Both the position numbers and the translations under genes were made by a program. A stretch of DNA of 64,000 bases from Daejeonella sp. H1SJ63 (lineage in GTDB: Bacteria > Bacteroidota > Bacteroidia > Sphingobacteriales > Sphingobacteriaceae), in assembly GCF_029360775.1 (NCBI RefSeq), contig NZ_JARKMZ010000020.1:105881-169880 (forward strand), given 5' to 3'. A model generated the notes under the pieces. It did not search any database. It had not been told where the DNA came from and saw nothing but the letters and a program-made list of their open reading frames with translations. Below are positions 33,706-43,109 of the stretch, piece by piece (positions within the stretch are counted from its first letter, which is position 1; each line of letters opens with the position of its first letter).

Positions 33706-36700
33706 TTAAAGGGTGAATTTTAAACCAGCCGCAATAGTTTTTGGGAGAGTGCCGTCCTGGTAATCGGGGTCATAGGGTGCATTGCTTGCTTTCCATAATA
33801 GTCCCAGATTATTTGCATAAATGTATAGCTGAACTGACTGGAAAGGCATCTTTGGCAAATGCCTCTTTTGCAAAGAATAGGTCATCTGGAGGTCCTGCAA
33901 ACGTATGTGATCACCACGCTCTACCAGCGTTTCAGAAAACTGGTAAATAAAATCCCGGTTAACGTTTGTGGTTAAAGACACCGAAGGGACTTGTGTATAC
34001 TGTTCATCGCCTGGCTTTTGCCATCGTTGTGCAAAGTCACTGTGCCTGCCCAAGCCCATATTATTTCCATAAATAATGGAATTCCGGCGATAATAGTATC
34101 CGGTACGATAACTTATATTGGCAGAAAGGGTTAAACGTTTCCAGCCTATCTGATTTCGCCATGATCCAAAAAAAGAAGGCCTTGCCGGACCATGATATAA
34201 AATATCATCAGCTTTCAAACCGGCCATAATTCCATTGTAGTTTTTGCTTATCTGCCCGTTAAAATAACTCCTTGGATCTCCGTTTGCAGGATCAAGCCCT
34301 GCTGAGCGCAGACTGTAAACTGCATAAAGAGGGTGCCCTTCAAAAGGAAGATTCCCACTGGTTATTCCATCCCCGGATTGCAGGTAAGAACGTAAGGGTG
34401 CAAACACTTCATAAGCTGTCACCTTTTCATTCACAAGACTGACCCAAAAGGTACTCTGTATGCTAAAAGTTCTGCTGTTATATATATTCGCATTGAGCTG
34501 TGCGTCAAGACCCTTTGTCAGGGTCGCAGATGTGTTTCCCCTGAACTGAGTAATCCCTGAACTTGCGGGAACAATCACACTGCCTATTAAATGCTCACCT
34601 CTTTTAGTATAAACTTCTATAGTTCCAGTTAAACTATTATTCTTCAAGCTAAAATCCAGACCTGCATTCCAGATCTTCACCTTTTCCCAACTCAGGTCTG
34701 GATTTGGTGGATTTGTAATCTGGGCATAAGGCAATCGAGTCAGACCATTACTGCCACTATTAAATAATGCGGTAGTATATGCTGTTACACTCTTATCTAT
34801 ATTACCATTATAGCCGTATGTACCACGTAGCCTTAAAGAGGAAAATAAATTCGGAAAAGGGAAAAAACTTTCCTGTTCCAGGTTCCAGCTTAGTCCGGCT
34901 GACCATAATGGTAAGGCCCGCTGATTAGCTGAAACTCCAAATAAATTACTCTTATCTATACGGGCACTGCCAGACAAAGTGTACCGTTTGTCAAATAGAT
35001 AGGCCGCGTTTACAAACCAGCTTATAAAACGGTCTGTACGGTCTGTCTCATTATCAACATAAGGGATTGACCTTGTGCTTGTAGGTAAGTTAAACCGTTT
35101 AAAGCTTGTTACATAATCAATCCGAATACCTGTTGCATAATCAGAATTATAACCATAAGTACGCGATAAAGCACTTTGATTATTCAGATCTTTCATTTCA
35201 TATCCAGCTATTGCATTAAGTTCATGCCTGTCATTCCACCGCTTCTCTGTACTGATTTGCGTTCGCAAGGTATGGCCAGTTTGCTTGTATACATTTCGAT
35301 CCAATATCCCACCGGCTGGTATGTTTCTGATTAAAGTTCCATCAGGAAGAATTTCAGTAAACTGGTTTACTAAATCCCTCGCATCAAAACTTTGATTTTT
35401 TTGCAAATATTTCTGCAACTGATTGATTTCGCCATATTGGTATAGAACTGAAACATTTGCCCATGGCCTGACCTGGTACCGCAGGCCTGAATTCCATCTT
35501 ACATCATTCATCCTGGTACTATTATCAAAGGCATTTAATTCATCCAGGGGCCGGTACTGCCAATCCAGAATACCTGTGCCCCCTACGCTTTGAAGATATT
35601 CTTCCCTCAGGTCTTTGGTTACAGACAGTGAATTCCCCTGATCGTCTGCTAAGCGGGCATAAGGATATATGGCTTGTCCTGCAGACCATATTAAAGTGCC
35701 CGGATTATTTAATCTGTTCAGGCCGTTGACATAATAAAGAGAAGCATCCCATTTCAGTTTTTGATTCAAAAATAACATCTGATGCTTCAGGCTGGCGGTT
35801 ATACGTCCATCAGTATTTCCAACCTGTGCCGCTCTTTGCCTATCATGTCCTGCAGAAAAGTAAAATGACTGGTTATTGCTTCCGCCCTGCAAATTAACTG
35901 CGTATTGCTGATTAATAGTGGACTGGAAATAGTAGCGATCCAGCTCGTTTCTGACATCATAGCTTTTTAAAGTATTTAATGACGTGTTTAATTCAGCATC
36001 TCCTATTTTACCATCCCTGCGCGCAATCAGTAATTCCACCACGGGCGAAAGTGCAGGTCTGGCCAGTGAAGTTTCTGAAGCATTATAAAACCCGCGACTG
36101 AATAAGGTACGTTCTGTTTCAATAAAATCATTAACGCTCATCTTTGGCGCTTCGAACAGATCGGGTTTTTCCCCGATAGTTAAATTGTTGTTGAATGACC
36201 ATTGAAGCTCTCTGTTAAAATTTCCTTTTTTAGTTGTGATCACAATAACGCCGTTTCCGGCACGGGCACCCCAGATAGAAGCTGCAGCGGCATCCTTCAG
36301 AATGGTTATACTTTCAACATCATTCGGATTCAGGGAGTTAATATCTCCGTCATAAGGAAAGTTATCGATTACAACCAGTGGTTTGGCATTTGCAAAAAGC
36401 GTGCTTTGCCCCCTGATACTGATATCATTTGAGCCTGAACTGCTCCTGCCACGGTTAAAAATTAATCCGGGTGCTACATCTTCCAAACGGCTTAAAATAT
36501 CAGAGCTAACCCTGCGGTTGAGCAGCTCTTCATTAAGATGAACGAAGGAGCCTGTGGCCCGTTCTTTTACCAGATTTTGATACCCGGTGCTGACTGTTAC
36601 TTCCTGGATAAAAAGGCTGGCTTCTTTAAGACTGATTATGAGATCTGATCTATTTAAGGCGTCAATACCGAGAACCTTTTTTTCATAACCTATAAAGCTA

Positions 36701-36912
36701 ATTTCTATTTCAGTCAGTTCTGAAGATGCATTTAGCTTAAACATCCCATATTCATTTGTCTTTACTATAATTGCAGATGGAATCAGTTTAATACTGGCGC
36801 CAACCAGTGGAAATCCATCTGCAGCAGAAATTACCTTCCCGGTAATTAACTGCTGGCCCTGCATATGCAAGCTCATACAAAGCATGACGGTCATGATAAT
36901 ATACTTTCTCAT
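33706..36912 (-). CDS. SusC/RagA-family TonB-linked outer-membrane transporter
   Basis: 1068 residues. Signal peptide (about 1-19), CarboxypepD_reg-like domain (about 23-100), TonB plug with the SusC signature (SGSNDISIRGQSTLFANAKPLVVIDNFPYDGDINSLNPNDVESITILKDAAAASIWGARAGNGVIVITTKKG, about 160-230, here given only by its position), and a large barrel ending in the hydrophobic GLKFTL. Works with the SusD gene immediately downstream to import a nutrient. It begins 1 base after the TlpA gene ends, so expression is coupled. Confidence 0.94.
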   Translation of the reverse strand: MRKYIIMTVMLCMSLHMQGQQLITGKVISAADGFPLVGASIKLIPSAIIVKTNEYGMFKLNASSELTEIEISFIGYEKKVLGIDALNRSDLIISLKEASLFIQEVTVSTGYQNLVKERATGSFVHLNEELLNRRVSSDILSRLEDVAPGLIFNRGRSSSGSNDISIRGQSTLFANAKPLVVIDNFPYDGDINSLNPNDVESITILKDAAAASIWGARAGNGVIVITTKKGNFNRELQWSFNNNLTIGEKPDLFEAPKMSVNDFIETERTLFSRGFYNASETSLARPALSPVVELLIARRDGKIGDAELNTSLNTLKSYDVRNELDRYYFQSTINQQYAVNLQGGSNNQSFYFSAGHDRQRAAQVGNTDGRITASLKHQMLFLNQKLKWDASLYYVNGLNRLNNPGTLIWSAGQAIYPYARLADDQGNSLSVTKDLREEYLQSVGGTGILDWQYRPLDELNAFDNSTRMNDVRWNSGLRYQVRPWANVSVLYQYGEINQLQKYLQKNQSFDARDLVNQFTEILPDGTLIRNIPAGGILDRNVYKQTGHTLRTQISTEKRWNDRHELNAIAGYEMKDLNNQSALSRTYGYNSDYATGIRIDYVTSFKRFNLPTSTRSIPYVDNETDRTDRFISWFVNAAYLFDKRYTLSGSARIDKSNLFGVSANQRALPLWSAGLSWNLEQESFFPFPNLFSSLRLRGTYGYNGNIDKSVTAYTTALFNSGSNGLTRLPYAQITNPPNPDLSWEKVKIWNAGLDFSLKNNSLTGTIEVYTKRGEHLIGSVIVPASSGITQFRGNTSATLTKGLDAQLNANIYNSRTFSIQSTFWVSLVNEKVTAYEVFAPLRSYLQSGDGITSGNLPFEGHPLYAVYSLRSAGLDPANGDPRSYFNGQISKNYNGIMAGLKADDILYHGPARPSFFGSWRNQIGWKRLTLSANISYRTGYYYRRNSIIYGNNMGLGRHSDFAQRWQKPGDEQYTQVPSVSLTTNVNRDFIYQFSETLVERGDHIRLQDLQMTYSLQKRHLPKMPFQSVQLYIYANNLGLLWKASNAPYDPDYQDGTLPKTIAAGLKFTL

Positions 36913-36913
36913 A

Positions 36914-38218
36914 TTATAAGTTCTTGCTTGTTTTTTCTTTGATTACCAGGACTTCTATCATTCGATTTGCAGGCTTAAGGCTAAGCCCATACGGCACAAT
37001 TGCTTTGTTGATACTTTCAGGATCTGTCAAGTCTGCCCGAATCTCCAAATCAACAAAGCCTGTAATACCCGTAGCATCAAGAAGAGGCAGTTTGCTTTGT
37101 TGCAAATAGTGACTATCAAGGCGGCCAATAAAATGGTTCCAGTTTCCATTCTGTAAAAGCGCACCAGAACGGCTCATCTCGTTCACAGACTTTCTTCCTC
37201 TCAAAGCTGAAATATTTTCACCCTTACCCTCTAATACAAGAACTGGTAGCAGGCGTTTTTCTACAGTTACCTGAAGGCCGGGAAAGTATAGATCCAAATC
37301 CTGGCGCATGGCAGTAAAAGCAGTAGAAGGGTCAACATCAGGAATAATCAGTTCATAGCAGTATACATTACCCTCACGCATCCATTGTAAATATGCATTC
37401 CCTTCTTTATCGCTATGAAATGCTGCCGGTTCATTTACCTCAAGAATCACCTTGTTCGTATTCAGAAAATTTTTGCCTTCACCATAAGCAAGACTAAATA
37501 AGCTCAATAAGGACTCATTACGAACCGTGATCCTTGTACCTGTACTGTCTCTGTAAAACTTATATCCCGGCCATAGTCCTTCAGTATAATTGCTGATAAG
37601 CCGATGGTATTTAAGAGAAGAGCCACTACCTCCATTTAATTCAATAAATAAGGGTCTTTTAGGATCGTACGCCACCGGTTTCATTTCCTCTTTAGTTACT
37701 AAGCGCTGGCTTTTCCCTACTATCACCCCCTTAATTCTTTCAGCAGTTACCTGATCATAGCTTGTTATAGCAATCACCTTGCCTTCGGGGCTAATCCATA
37801 CAAAATGCGGTAAGCTTCTATGAGGAAACATGGCATGCAGCACCTTATCTTGAACTACATCAGGTAAGCTGAATGATTTCTTCTGCTGAAGCTTTGCAAG
37901 GAAGGGTTCTACTATATTTGCAGCCTGGTAGGTAACGGGCAGGAAAACTACCTGCCCTTCAAAAGCTCTTTGTAAACTATCCATTCTGGGAATCATAGCT
38001 ATACATGGAGCACACCAGGTTGCCCAGAAATCCAGGATCAGCAGCTTTCCCTTAAAATCTGAAAGCTTTGCACTGCTGCTTTTATAGTTAATAATGTTGT
38101 TAATGGTAATGTCAGGCACCTTATCCCCGATCTTCAGGGGCTTGGTCTGAGCCTGAGCAGCACTGCTTAAAAAAAAGCAATGCGCGGCCAGGACGATGAA
38201 TTGTATCGTTTTTTTCAT
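36914..38218 (-). CDS. TlpA-like thioredoxin with C-terminal DUF3738-like domain
   Basis: 434 residues. Signal peptide (about 1-23), thioredoxin-like domain (about 28-170) with the redox motif WCAPC in ILDFWATWCAPCIAMIPRMDSL, then a C-terminal region ending in MSRSGALLQNGNWN...LPLLDATGITGFVDLEI, the pattern of the DUF3738/TIGR03435 family. Periplasmic redox protein, first gene of the SusC/D operon. The MauE-like gene on the facing strand could supply oxidising or reducing power. Confidence 0.87.
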   Translation of the reverse strand: MKKTIQFIVLAAHCFFLSSAAQAQTKPLKIGDKVPDITINNIINYKSSSAKLSDFKGKLLILDFWATWCAPCIAMIPRMDSLQRAFEGQVVFLPVTYQAANIVEPFLAKLQQKKSFSLPDVVQDKVLHAMFPHRSLPHFVWISPEGKVIAITSYDQVTAERIKGVIVGKSQRLVTKEEMKPVAYDPKRPLFIELNGGSGSSLKYHRLISNYTEGLWPGYKFYRDSTGTRITVRNESLLSLFSLAYGEGKNFLNTNKVILEVNEPAAFHSDKEGNAYLQWMREGNVYCYELIIPDVDPSTAFTAMRQDLDLYFPGLQVTVEKRLLPVLVLEGKGENISALRGRKSVNEMSRSGALLQNGNWNHFIGRLDSHYLQQSKLPLLDATGITGFVDLEIRADLTDPESINKAIVPYGLSLKPANRMIEVLVIKEKTSKNL

Positions 38219-38261
38219 TTAATAATTGATTAGTGGTTATAAAAAAATACTTTGCTGTCCC

Positions 38262-38350
38262 GTCCCGGTTTTCACCGGGATCGCCGGGATGACAGTCTTG
38301 ATAAGGAACGTGTCATTGTGCGAATGCCTCTGTCATTGCGGCGAAAGCCG
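38262..38350. repeat. short GC-rich inverted repeats
   Basis: CCCGG-TTTTCA-CCGGG followed by TTGCGGC-GAAA-GCCGCAA form two compact hairpins, with TGTCAT-type stretches between. They lie after the stop of the 107-residue gene and upstream of the TlpA operon and could end the former's transcript. Confidence 0.5.
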
Positions 38351-38353
38351 CAA

Positions 38354-38677
38354 TCACTCCGGATGCCTCTTAAACGAGGCATACATGTCCTTCGCCGATA
38401 CCTTATCCCTGTACGTACCCTCATCCCCTATCGGCTTATCCAAATGCTCCAGCAATTCATACAAGGCCGGCATCAGATCTTCCAAAGCCATAAAATAATC
38501 GAACAGCTCTGCCTTTTCTGAATAAGTCATGCCCGAATAATTACCGCTGATGATTGTGCTGAGTGCACGGTTAAGCTGTACATTACCGGAGCAAAAGCTA
38601 TAGACAGCGCAGAAGTATTTAAGACTGCGAAGGGCGGTTTCTGGGGTTTTGGATGAGTTATTAGTTTTTGCACTCAT
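38354..38677 (-). CDS. hypothetical 107-residue protein
   Basis: 107 residues, mostly helical: ALRSLKYFCAVYSFCSGNVQLNRALSTIISG, then YSEKAELFDYFMALEDLMPALYELLEHLDKP. No family recognised. Upstream, between its start and the divergent XRE gene, lies the structured element 38697-38856, which would be in its 5' leader. Downstream (38262-38350) is a GC-rich dispersed inverted repeat (CCCGTCCCGGTTTTCACCGG, then CATTGCGGCGAAAGCCGCAA). Confidence 0.5.
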   Translation of the reverse strand: MSAKTNNSSKTPETALRSLKYFCAVYSFCSGNVQLNRALSTIISGNYSGMTYSEKAELFDYFMALEDLMPALYELLEHLDKPIGDEGTYRDKVSAKDMYASFKRHPE

Positions 38678-38696
38678 AGTTGTTTGGTATTACTAT

Positions 38697-38856
38697 GAGT
38701 CTTTAAGCAGATGCCAAAAATAAGGCGTGGAACCCACTTATTGCCTAGAGGTACTGGTATACCCGGGAACAAATAAGTGAGCCCACGCCTATGGCGTGAG
38801 CATTTCACTTATCCTCTCGTTCCCTTTTGAAATTACCAGTTTCCTAGACGAGACTC
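38697..38856. ncRNA. structured element with two alternative foldings
   Basis: Outer arms GAGTCT (38697-38702) and AGACTC (38851-38856). Inside, CACGCC (38784-38789) can pair with GGCGTG at 38724-38729 or at 38793-38798; ATAAGTG (38773-38779) can pair with CACTTAT at 38735-38741 or at 38806-38812; GGGAAC (38765-38770) pairs with GTTCCC (38819-38824), and ACTGGTA (38752-38758) with TACCAGT (38834-38840). Two mutually exclusive helices sharing a central strand suggest an RNA switch or a recombination/replication hairpin. Strand and function are undecided. Confidence 0.5.
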
Positions 38857-39013
38857 TAAGTGCGAATGCTTCAATTAGTTATTATGAAGTCCGCTAAATT
38901 AAATTATATCAAATTCATTTTATTCTATTTAATATCTAATATAAGAACAAAAATATTATGTCACAATAGTGTGTCATAAATAAATGCAATTCTTCCATTA
39001 ATTAGTCAAAGAA

Positions 39014-39256
39014 ATGGAAGGCTCGAAAGAAATATCATTAATTGATCAATATGTAATTGATTTCGTAAGAAAGCTTCGCGATGAGAAGAAGTTGAGCCAA
39101 GAAGAAATTGGAAATATAATTGGGGCAAGTAGAACTTATATCACCAACGTTGAGAGTACAAAACACCCAGCGAAATATAACCTAAGTCATATAAATTTGT
39201 TAGCAGATTACTTTGACCTATCTCCAAGAGATTTTTTACCAGAGAAATCTTTATAG
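39014..39256 (+). CDS. XRE-family helix-turn-helix protein
   Basis: 80 residues, a single Cro/C1-type domain: FVRKLRDEKKLSQEEIGNIIGASRTYITNVESTKHPAKYNLSHINLLADYF. The C-terminus DLSPRDFLPEKSL is typical of small Bacteroidota XRE regulators. It stands at the left edge of the defence genes and may repress them. The 257 bases between it and the next gene hold only A/T-rich sequence. Confidence 0.75.
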   Translation: MEGSKEISLIDQYVIDFVRKLRDEKKLSQEEIGNIIGASRTYITNVESTKHPAKYNLSHINLLADYFDLSPRDFLPEKSL

Positions 39257-39513
39257 GTAGTTAATAAATGGACTACAGAACATTAGGGGTATTTGAAATG
39301 TTTGTAGTCAGCGAATTTAATTCTGATGTTTTAATAATCTGCTTAAAGGCTTTATTGATAATATTGCCTTTTATATAAGTTATTTTTTTTTAGATTAACC
39401 TAATTGGCGTTATTGAATAAAGGAGTGTATCGAAAGGAATTACTCCTAGCGGCTACGCTAATGCACTTTTAAATCAAGGTGCTGGTTTTTTATGAGTGCA
39501 AAATAGCGAATTA

Positions 39514-40515
39514 TTACTTTTGGAACTTCTGGAACTTGACTCCTTCAGCACCGATACTAAATGCTTTTGTTGGACTTAAATTAACACGTTTTACCAATTT
39601 GTTTCTTCTGTTAAAAGCCTCCTTAGTTCCTATAGTCTGCCCGGACTTTGTAATCAAATAAGTGAATTCCCACTTTTCTTTTTTGTTATATATAAAGTAA
39701 ATCTCGGAAATATCAATATTCTTCTCAAGATCAGATACTTGCTTATGAATTTTGGAAAGCTTTGAGCTTGAGATCGCCTTTAATATTTCTATTGAGCTAT
39801 CGGATCTTATTTGAAGTTCAATATATGGCACACCGGGAATTTCAAAAATTGTGATCAATGATTTATTCTCTGGTATCATTACTTTACGGAGAACAGCGAC
39901 CGAATCGGCAATACTATTGACCAATTTCTTTGCCTTCACCTTGCCTGTCTCATAAATATCATCGGCAATATCATCAGCAAATCTTTCCCCTATCTTCTTT
40001 AAAAACGGCTTCAGGAGTGGATAAACTACAGAATAATATGTTCCTATTGTAATAACGATTTGAGGATCAAGTATTAAACTTTTTCTTATACTGGCCTCAA
40101 GAGCTATAGGTTCATCATACAAACTTTGCAATTTTGCACCTATCTCATTAAAGGAATCGAAACTTTTAAAGTTATTCTTATCAGCGCTGATTCTTACTTG
40201 ATCAAGCATCTCGTTACGTTGAATAAACGTGATTGGTAGTCCGGCATCTTCAATAATTAAACTATTATTCCAACTGACGATAGTTTTATTATGGAAAGCA
40301 ATAGGCTCCACAAGAACATGATAAAGATTTGATTGTAGTTGAATTTCAGCATTATCAAAATATCCTATTGGTGGCAGGTCTCTACGATGATTTATTAAAT
40401 AGCGTAGTTTCTGATTTCCGTTAACGGTGTTTACGTAGTCCTCCAAATGCTGTAAAGGGATGTAATCTCCGTGTCGATCTACCGTGGCGGATCTGATGAT
40501 AACTTTTTCTCCCAT
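39514..40515 (-). CDS. hypothetical protein with prohead-protease-like N-terminus
   Basis: 333 residues. The opening VIIRSATVDRHGDYIPLQHLEDYV...LINHRRDLPPIGYF loosely resembles the start of phage prohead maturation proteases (a Val-Asp-Arg-x-Gly-Asp strand followed by an Asn-His pair), but the rest does not continue as one. About 150-175 is mildly hydrophobic (IVITIGTYYSVVYPLLKPFL). The C-terminal 100 residues look like an alpha/beta domain (ISEIYFIYNKKEKWEFTYLITK). Function unknown. Divergent from the GHKL/nuclease pair (138 bases apart). Confidence 0.5.
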   Translation of the reverse strand: MGEKVIIRSATVDRHGDYIPLQHLEDYVNTVNGNQKLRYLINHRRDLPPIGYFDNAEIQLQSNLYHVLVEPIAFHNKTIVSWNNSLIIEDAGLPITFIQRNEMLDQVRISADKNNFKSFDSFNEIGAKLQSLYDEPIALEASIRKSLILDPQIVITIGTYYSVVYPLLKPFLKKIGERFADDIADDIYETGKVKAKKLVNSIADSVAVLRKVMIPENKSLITIFEIPGVPYIELQIRSDSSIEILKAISSSKLSKIHKQVSDLEKNIDISEIYFIYNKKEKWEFTYLITKSGQTIGTKEAFNRRNKLVKRVNLSPTKAFSIGAEGVKFQKFQK

Positions 40516-40653
40516 ATGCCATAATTAATTACATAAATATAGTAAACCCTTGGTGGACTTTGCCTATACTATTGCTAACACAAAATTACTATATTGTATC
40601 TAAATCCTTGGTTAGTGTAATTGGAGAAATAAATTATATTCTATAACCACTCA

Positions 40654-43107
40654 ATGGCATTATTTCAATTAACCGCTCAAGAGTTATTTTATAAACTCTT
40701 CAACTCTCATACCCAGGACGAAATTGATGCAGTTATTAACGAGAGTCCTGATATTTTCAAACAAGAAAGCTGGGCTCCTCTTGGTGGAAATGAAAATAAC
40801 TATGGCGTAATAGAAAATCAGCAAGCTTCTCCAATTGCCGCATTGATAGAAAAGATCACCAATTCTATCGATGCCACCTTGATGAAGAAATGTTATGAAG
40901 CTGGTATTGACCCGAAATCAGATGCCGCTCCAAGAACAATGGATGCCGCTCGTGAGAAATTCTTTCCGGATTACAAGAACTGGGATTTAACTGGCCATAG
41001 AAAAAACCAGGCCAAGAACATACAAATACTGGCAGATGGCCCTAAGCTGAACCCATCCATCACCATCTATGATAATGGGGAAGGGCAACATCCTGAGGCT
41101 TTTAAAAAGTCTTTCCTATCACTCCTAAGTGGCAATAAAAATGAGATCCATTTTGTGCAGGGTAAATATAATATGGGCGGAAGTGGTGCTATTATATTTT
41201 GCGGTAAAAAGGGATATCAGTTAATAGCTTCCAGGAAATATGATAAAACAGGTGATTTTGGTTTTACACTGATTAGAGAACACCCCCTGAGTAAGGCTGA
41301 AGAAGTTAAAAAGAAAAATACCTGGTATGAGTATCTCAAAATCAATGATCAAATACCTTCATTTAAAATTGATAAACTTAACTTAGACCTGCATGAAACC
41401 TGGTTTGAAACCGGTACAATCATAAAGCTTTATTCTTACGATCTTCCATCAGGCAGCCGGTCTGTTATATCAAGAGATTTAAACCAAAGTATTAATGAGT
41501 TCCTTTTTGAACCTGCCTTGCCTATTTTAACCGTTGACCGGAAATATCGCTACCCTGATGACAGAAATTTAGAGCGAGACCTTTATGGTTTGAAACGGAG
41601 GCTTGAAATTGAAGATAATAAATACATTGATGACTATTTCTCTGAAGATTACAATGAAGATCCCTTTGGAAAATTTAAAGTAACCTGCTATGTATTCAAG
41701 ACACGTGTAGACGACAAAAATATTAAGGAAACTAAAGAGTCTATACAAAGGGAATTTTTCAAAAATAATATGTCTGTCCTGTTCTCCGTAAACGGACAAG
41801 TGCATGGGAATTTCTCTTCTGAATTTATCACCCGATCCTTAAAGTTCAACCTGCTTAAATACCATTTACTTATTCATGTTGATTGCACACAGATGAACTA
41901 TAATTTCCGAAAGGAATTATTCATGGCTTCACGTGATCGGTTAAAAGAAGGAGATGAAACTTCCCAATTGAGAAAATTTATTGCCTCTAAACTGGGTAAT
42001 GCAAAAGGCCGGCTTGCGGAGATTGAAAAACGAAGAAAGGATTCCATATCCGTAGATTCAAAGGATACACAAGAGATGCTCAAATCCTTCTCTAAGAATC
42101 TGCCGATGGACAGCGCTTTAATGAAGCTGCTAAGCCAAACCTTCAAGCTCGAACAAAAAGATAATAAACCTCAAAAGAAAGAGGCTGAAAAGAAACACCA
42201 TAAAGAAGAAAAAGAGGCATTCAGACCCCAGCGGTTTCCCTCGTTCCTTAAAATCAAAGCATCTGCAAATAGTGATAAAACAATTATCAATTTACCTCGT
42301 GGACAGGAAAAGATTGTTCACTTTAAAACCGATGTTGAAAATCACTATTTCGACCGGATCGATGAGCCTGGGGAATTAAAAATTGGACTAGTAAGCCGGC
42401 AATCCAAAACCAATGACACAACTGGGGGTAATGCAGCAGGTAAATCAGAAAAAATTGAAGATATTTTTAATATAACAACTTCAAGTCCGCATGAAGGTAC
42501 TGTACGTCTTAACCTCACAACAAAGAACGAAGTTAAGGTTGGTGATGAAATAGAAATGAAAGTCACTTTGACAGGTGCAGGGGAAGATTTCGAGGAATTA
42601 TTTTGGGTTAAGATTGTAGATCCGGAACAAAAGAAGGAAGAAATAAAAAAGGAAGACAAAGAGGATGATCAGAATATTGGTTTACCTCCATTTGTATTGG
42701 TATACAAAGAGCCTAAAGAAGGATTCCTGATTTGGGATGAAGTTTCTGAAGGTTTGGATGGCGAAATTGATTATGAAACGGTAATGGCTCCGCAAGTTAG
42801 TGGTGGGAACCTGGATAAAATCATTATTAATATGGACAGCCACGTTCTGAAGAACTTTAAATCAAAGTACAAAGATCAAACGCAACTGGAGGTAGCAGAA
42901 AAAAAATATATATCATCCGTATACTTTCACACTCTATTCCTTTACACGATCACCAAAAACAGGAAGTATTCTATCCACCAAGGTGAGGACGCTCAGGATA
43001 AGGAAGTTGATCTGGAAACGTATTTAAGAGACCTGTTTTCCAGTTTTTATTCAGAGTTTATTTTGAATTTCGGAAGTAATGATCTATTGCAAATGATCGG
43101 TGACTAA
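40654..43107 (+). CDS. GHKL-fold ATPase of a putative defence pair
   Basis: 817 residues. The N-terminal 220 residues are a Hsp90/MutL/MORC-type GHKL ATPase: N box with E66 and N70 in IEKITNSIDA, DNGEG at 140-144, and the lid GKYNMGGSGAI at 170-180. The middle part continues as a MutL/MORC-like transducer (about 230-480), then a Lys/Glu-rich linker (about 500-530), a beta-rich domain (about 540-660) and a C-terminal domain. The downstream nuclease gene starts 2 bases after its stop, so the two almost surely act together. Confidence 0.75.
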   Translation: MALFQLTAQELFYKLFNSHTQDEIDAVINESPDIFKQESWAPLGGNENNYGVIENQQASPIAALIEKITNSIDATLMKKCYEAGIDPKSDAAPRTMDAAREKFFPDYKNWDLTGHRKNQAKNIQILADGPKLNPSITIYDNGEGQHPEAFKKSFLSLLSGNKNEIHFVQGKYNMGGSGAIIFCGKKGYQLIASRKYDKTGDFGFTLIREHPLSKAEEVKKKNTWYEYLKINDQIPSFKIDKLNLDLHETWFETGTIIKLYSYDLPSGSRSVISRDLNQSINEFLFEPALPILTVDRKYRYPDDRNLERDLYGLKRRLEIEDNKYIDDYFSEDYNEDPFGKFKVTCYVFKTRVDDKNIKETKESIQREFFKNNMSVLFSVNGQVHGNFSSEFITRSLKFNLLKYHLLIHVDCTQMNYNFRKELFMASRDRLKEGDETSQLRKFIASKLGNAKGRLAEIEKRRKDSISVDSKDTQEMLKSFSKNLPMDSALMKLLSQTFKLEQKDNKPQKKEAEKKHHKEEKEAFRPQRFPSFLKIKASANSDKTIINLPRGQEKIVHFKTDVENHYFDRIDEPGELKIGLVSRQSKTNDTTGGNAAGKSEKIEDIFNITTSSPHEGTVRLNLTTKNEVKVGDEIEMKVTLTGAGEDFEELFWVKIVDPEQKKEEIKKEDKEDDQNIGLPPFVLVYKEPKEGFLIWDEVSEGLDGEIDYETVMAPQVSGGNLDKIIINMDSHVLKNFKSKYKDQTQLEVAEKKYISSVYFHTLFLYTITKNRKYSIHQGEDAQDKEVDLETYLRDLFSSFYSEFILNFGSNDLLQMIGD

Positions 43108-43109
43108 AA

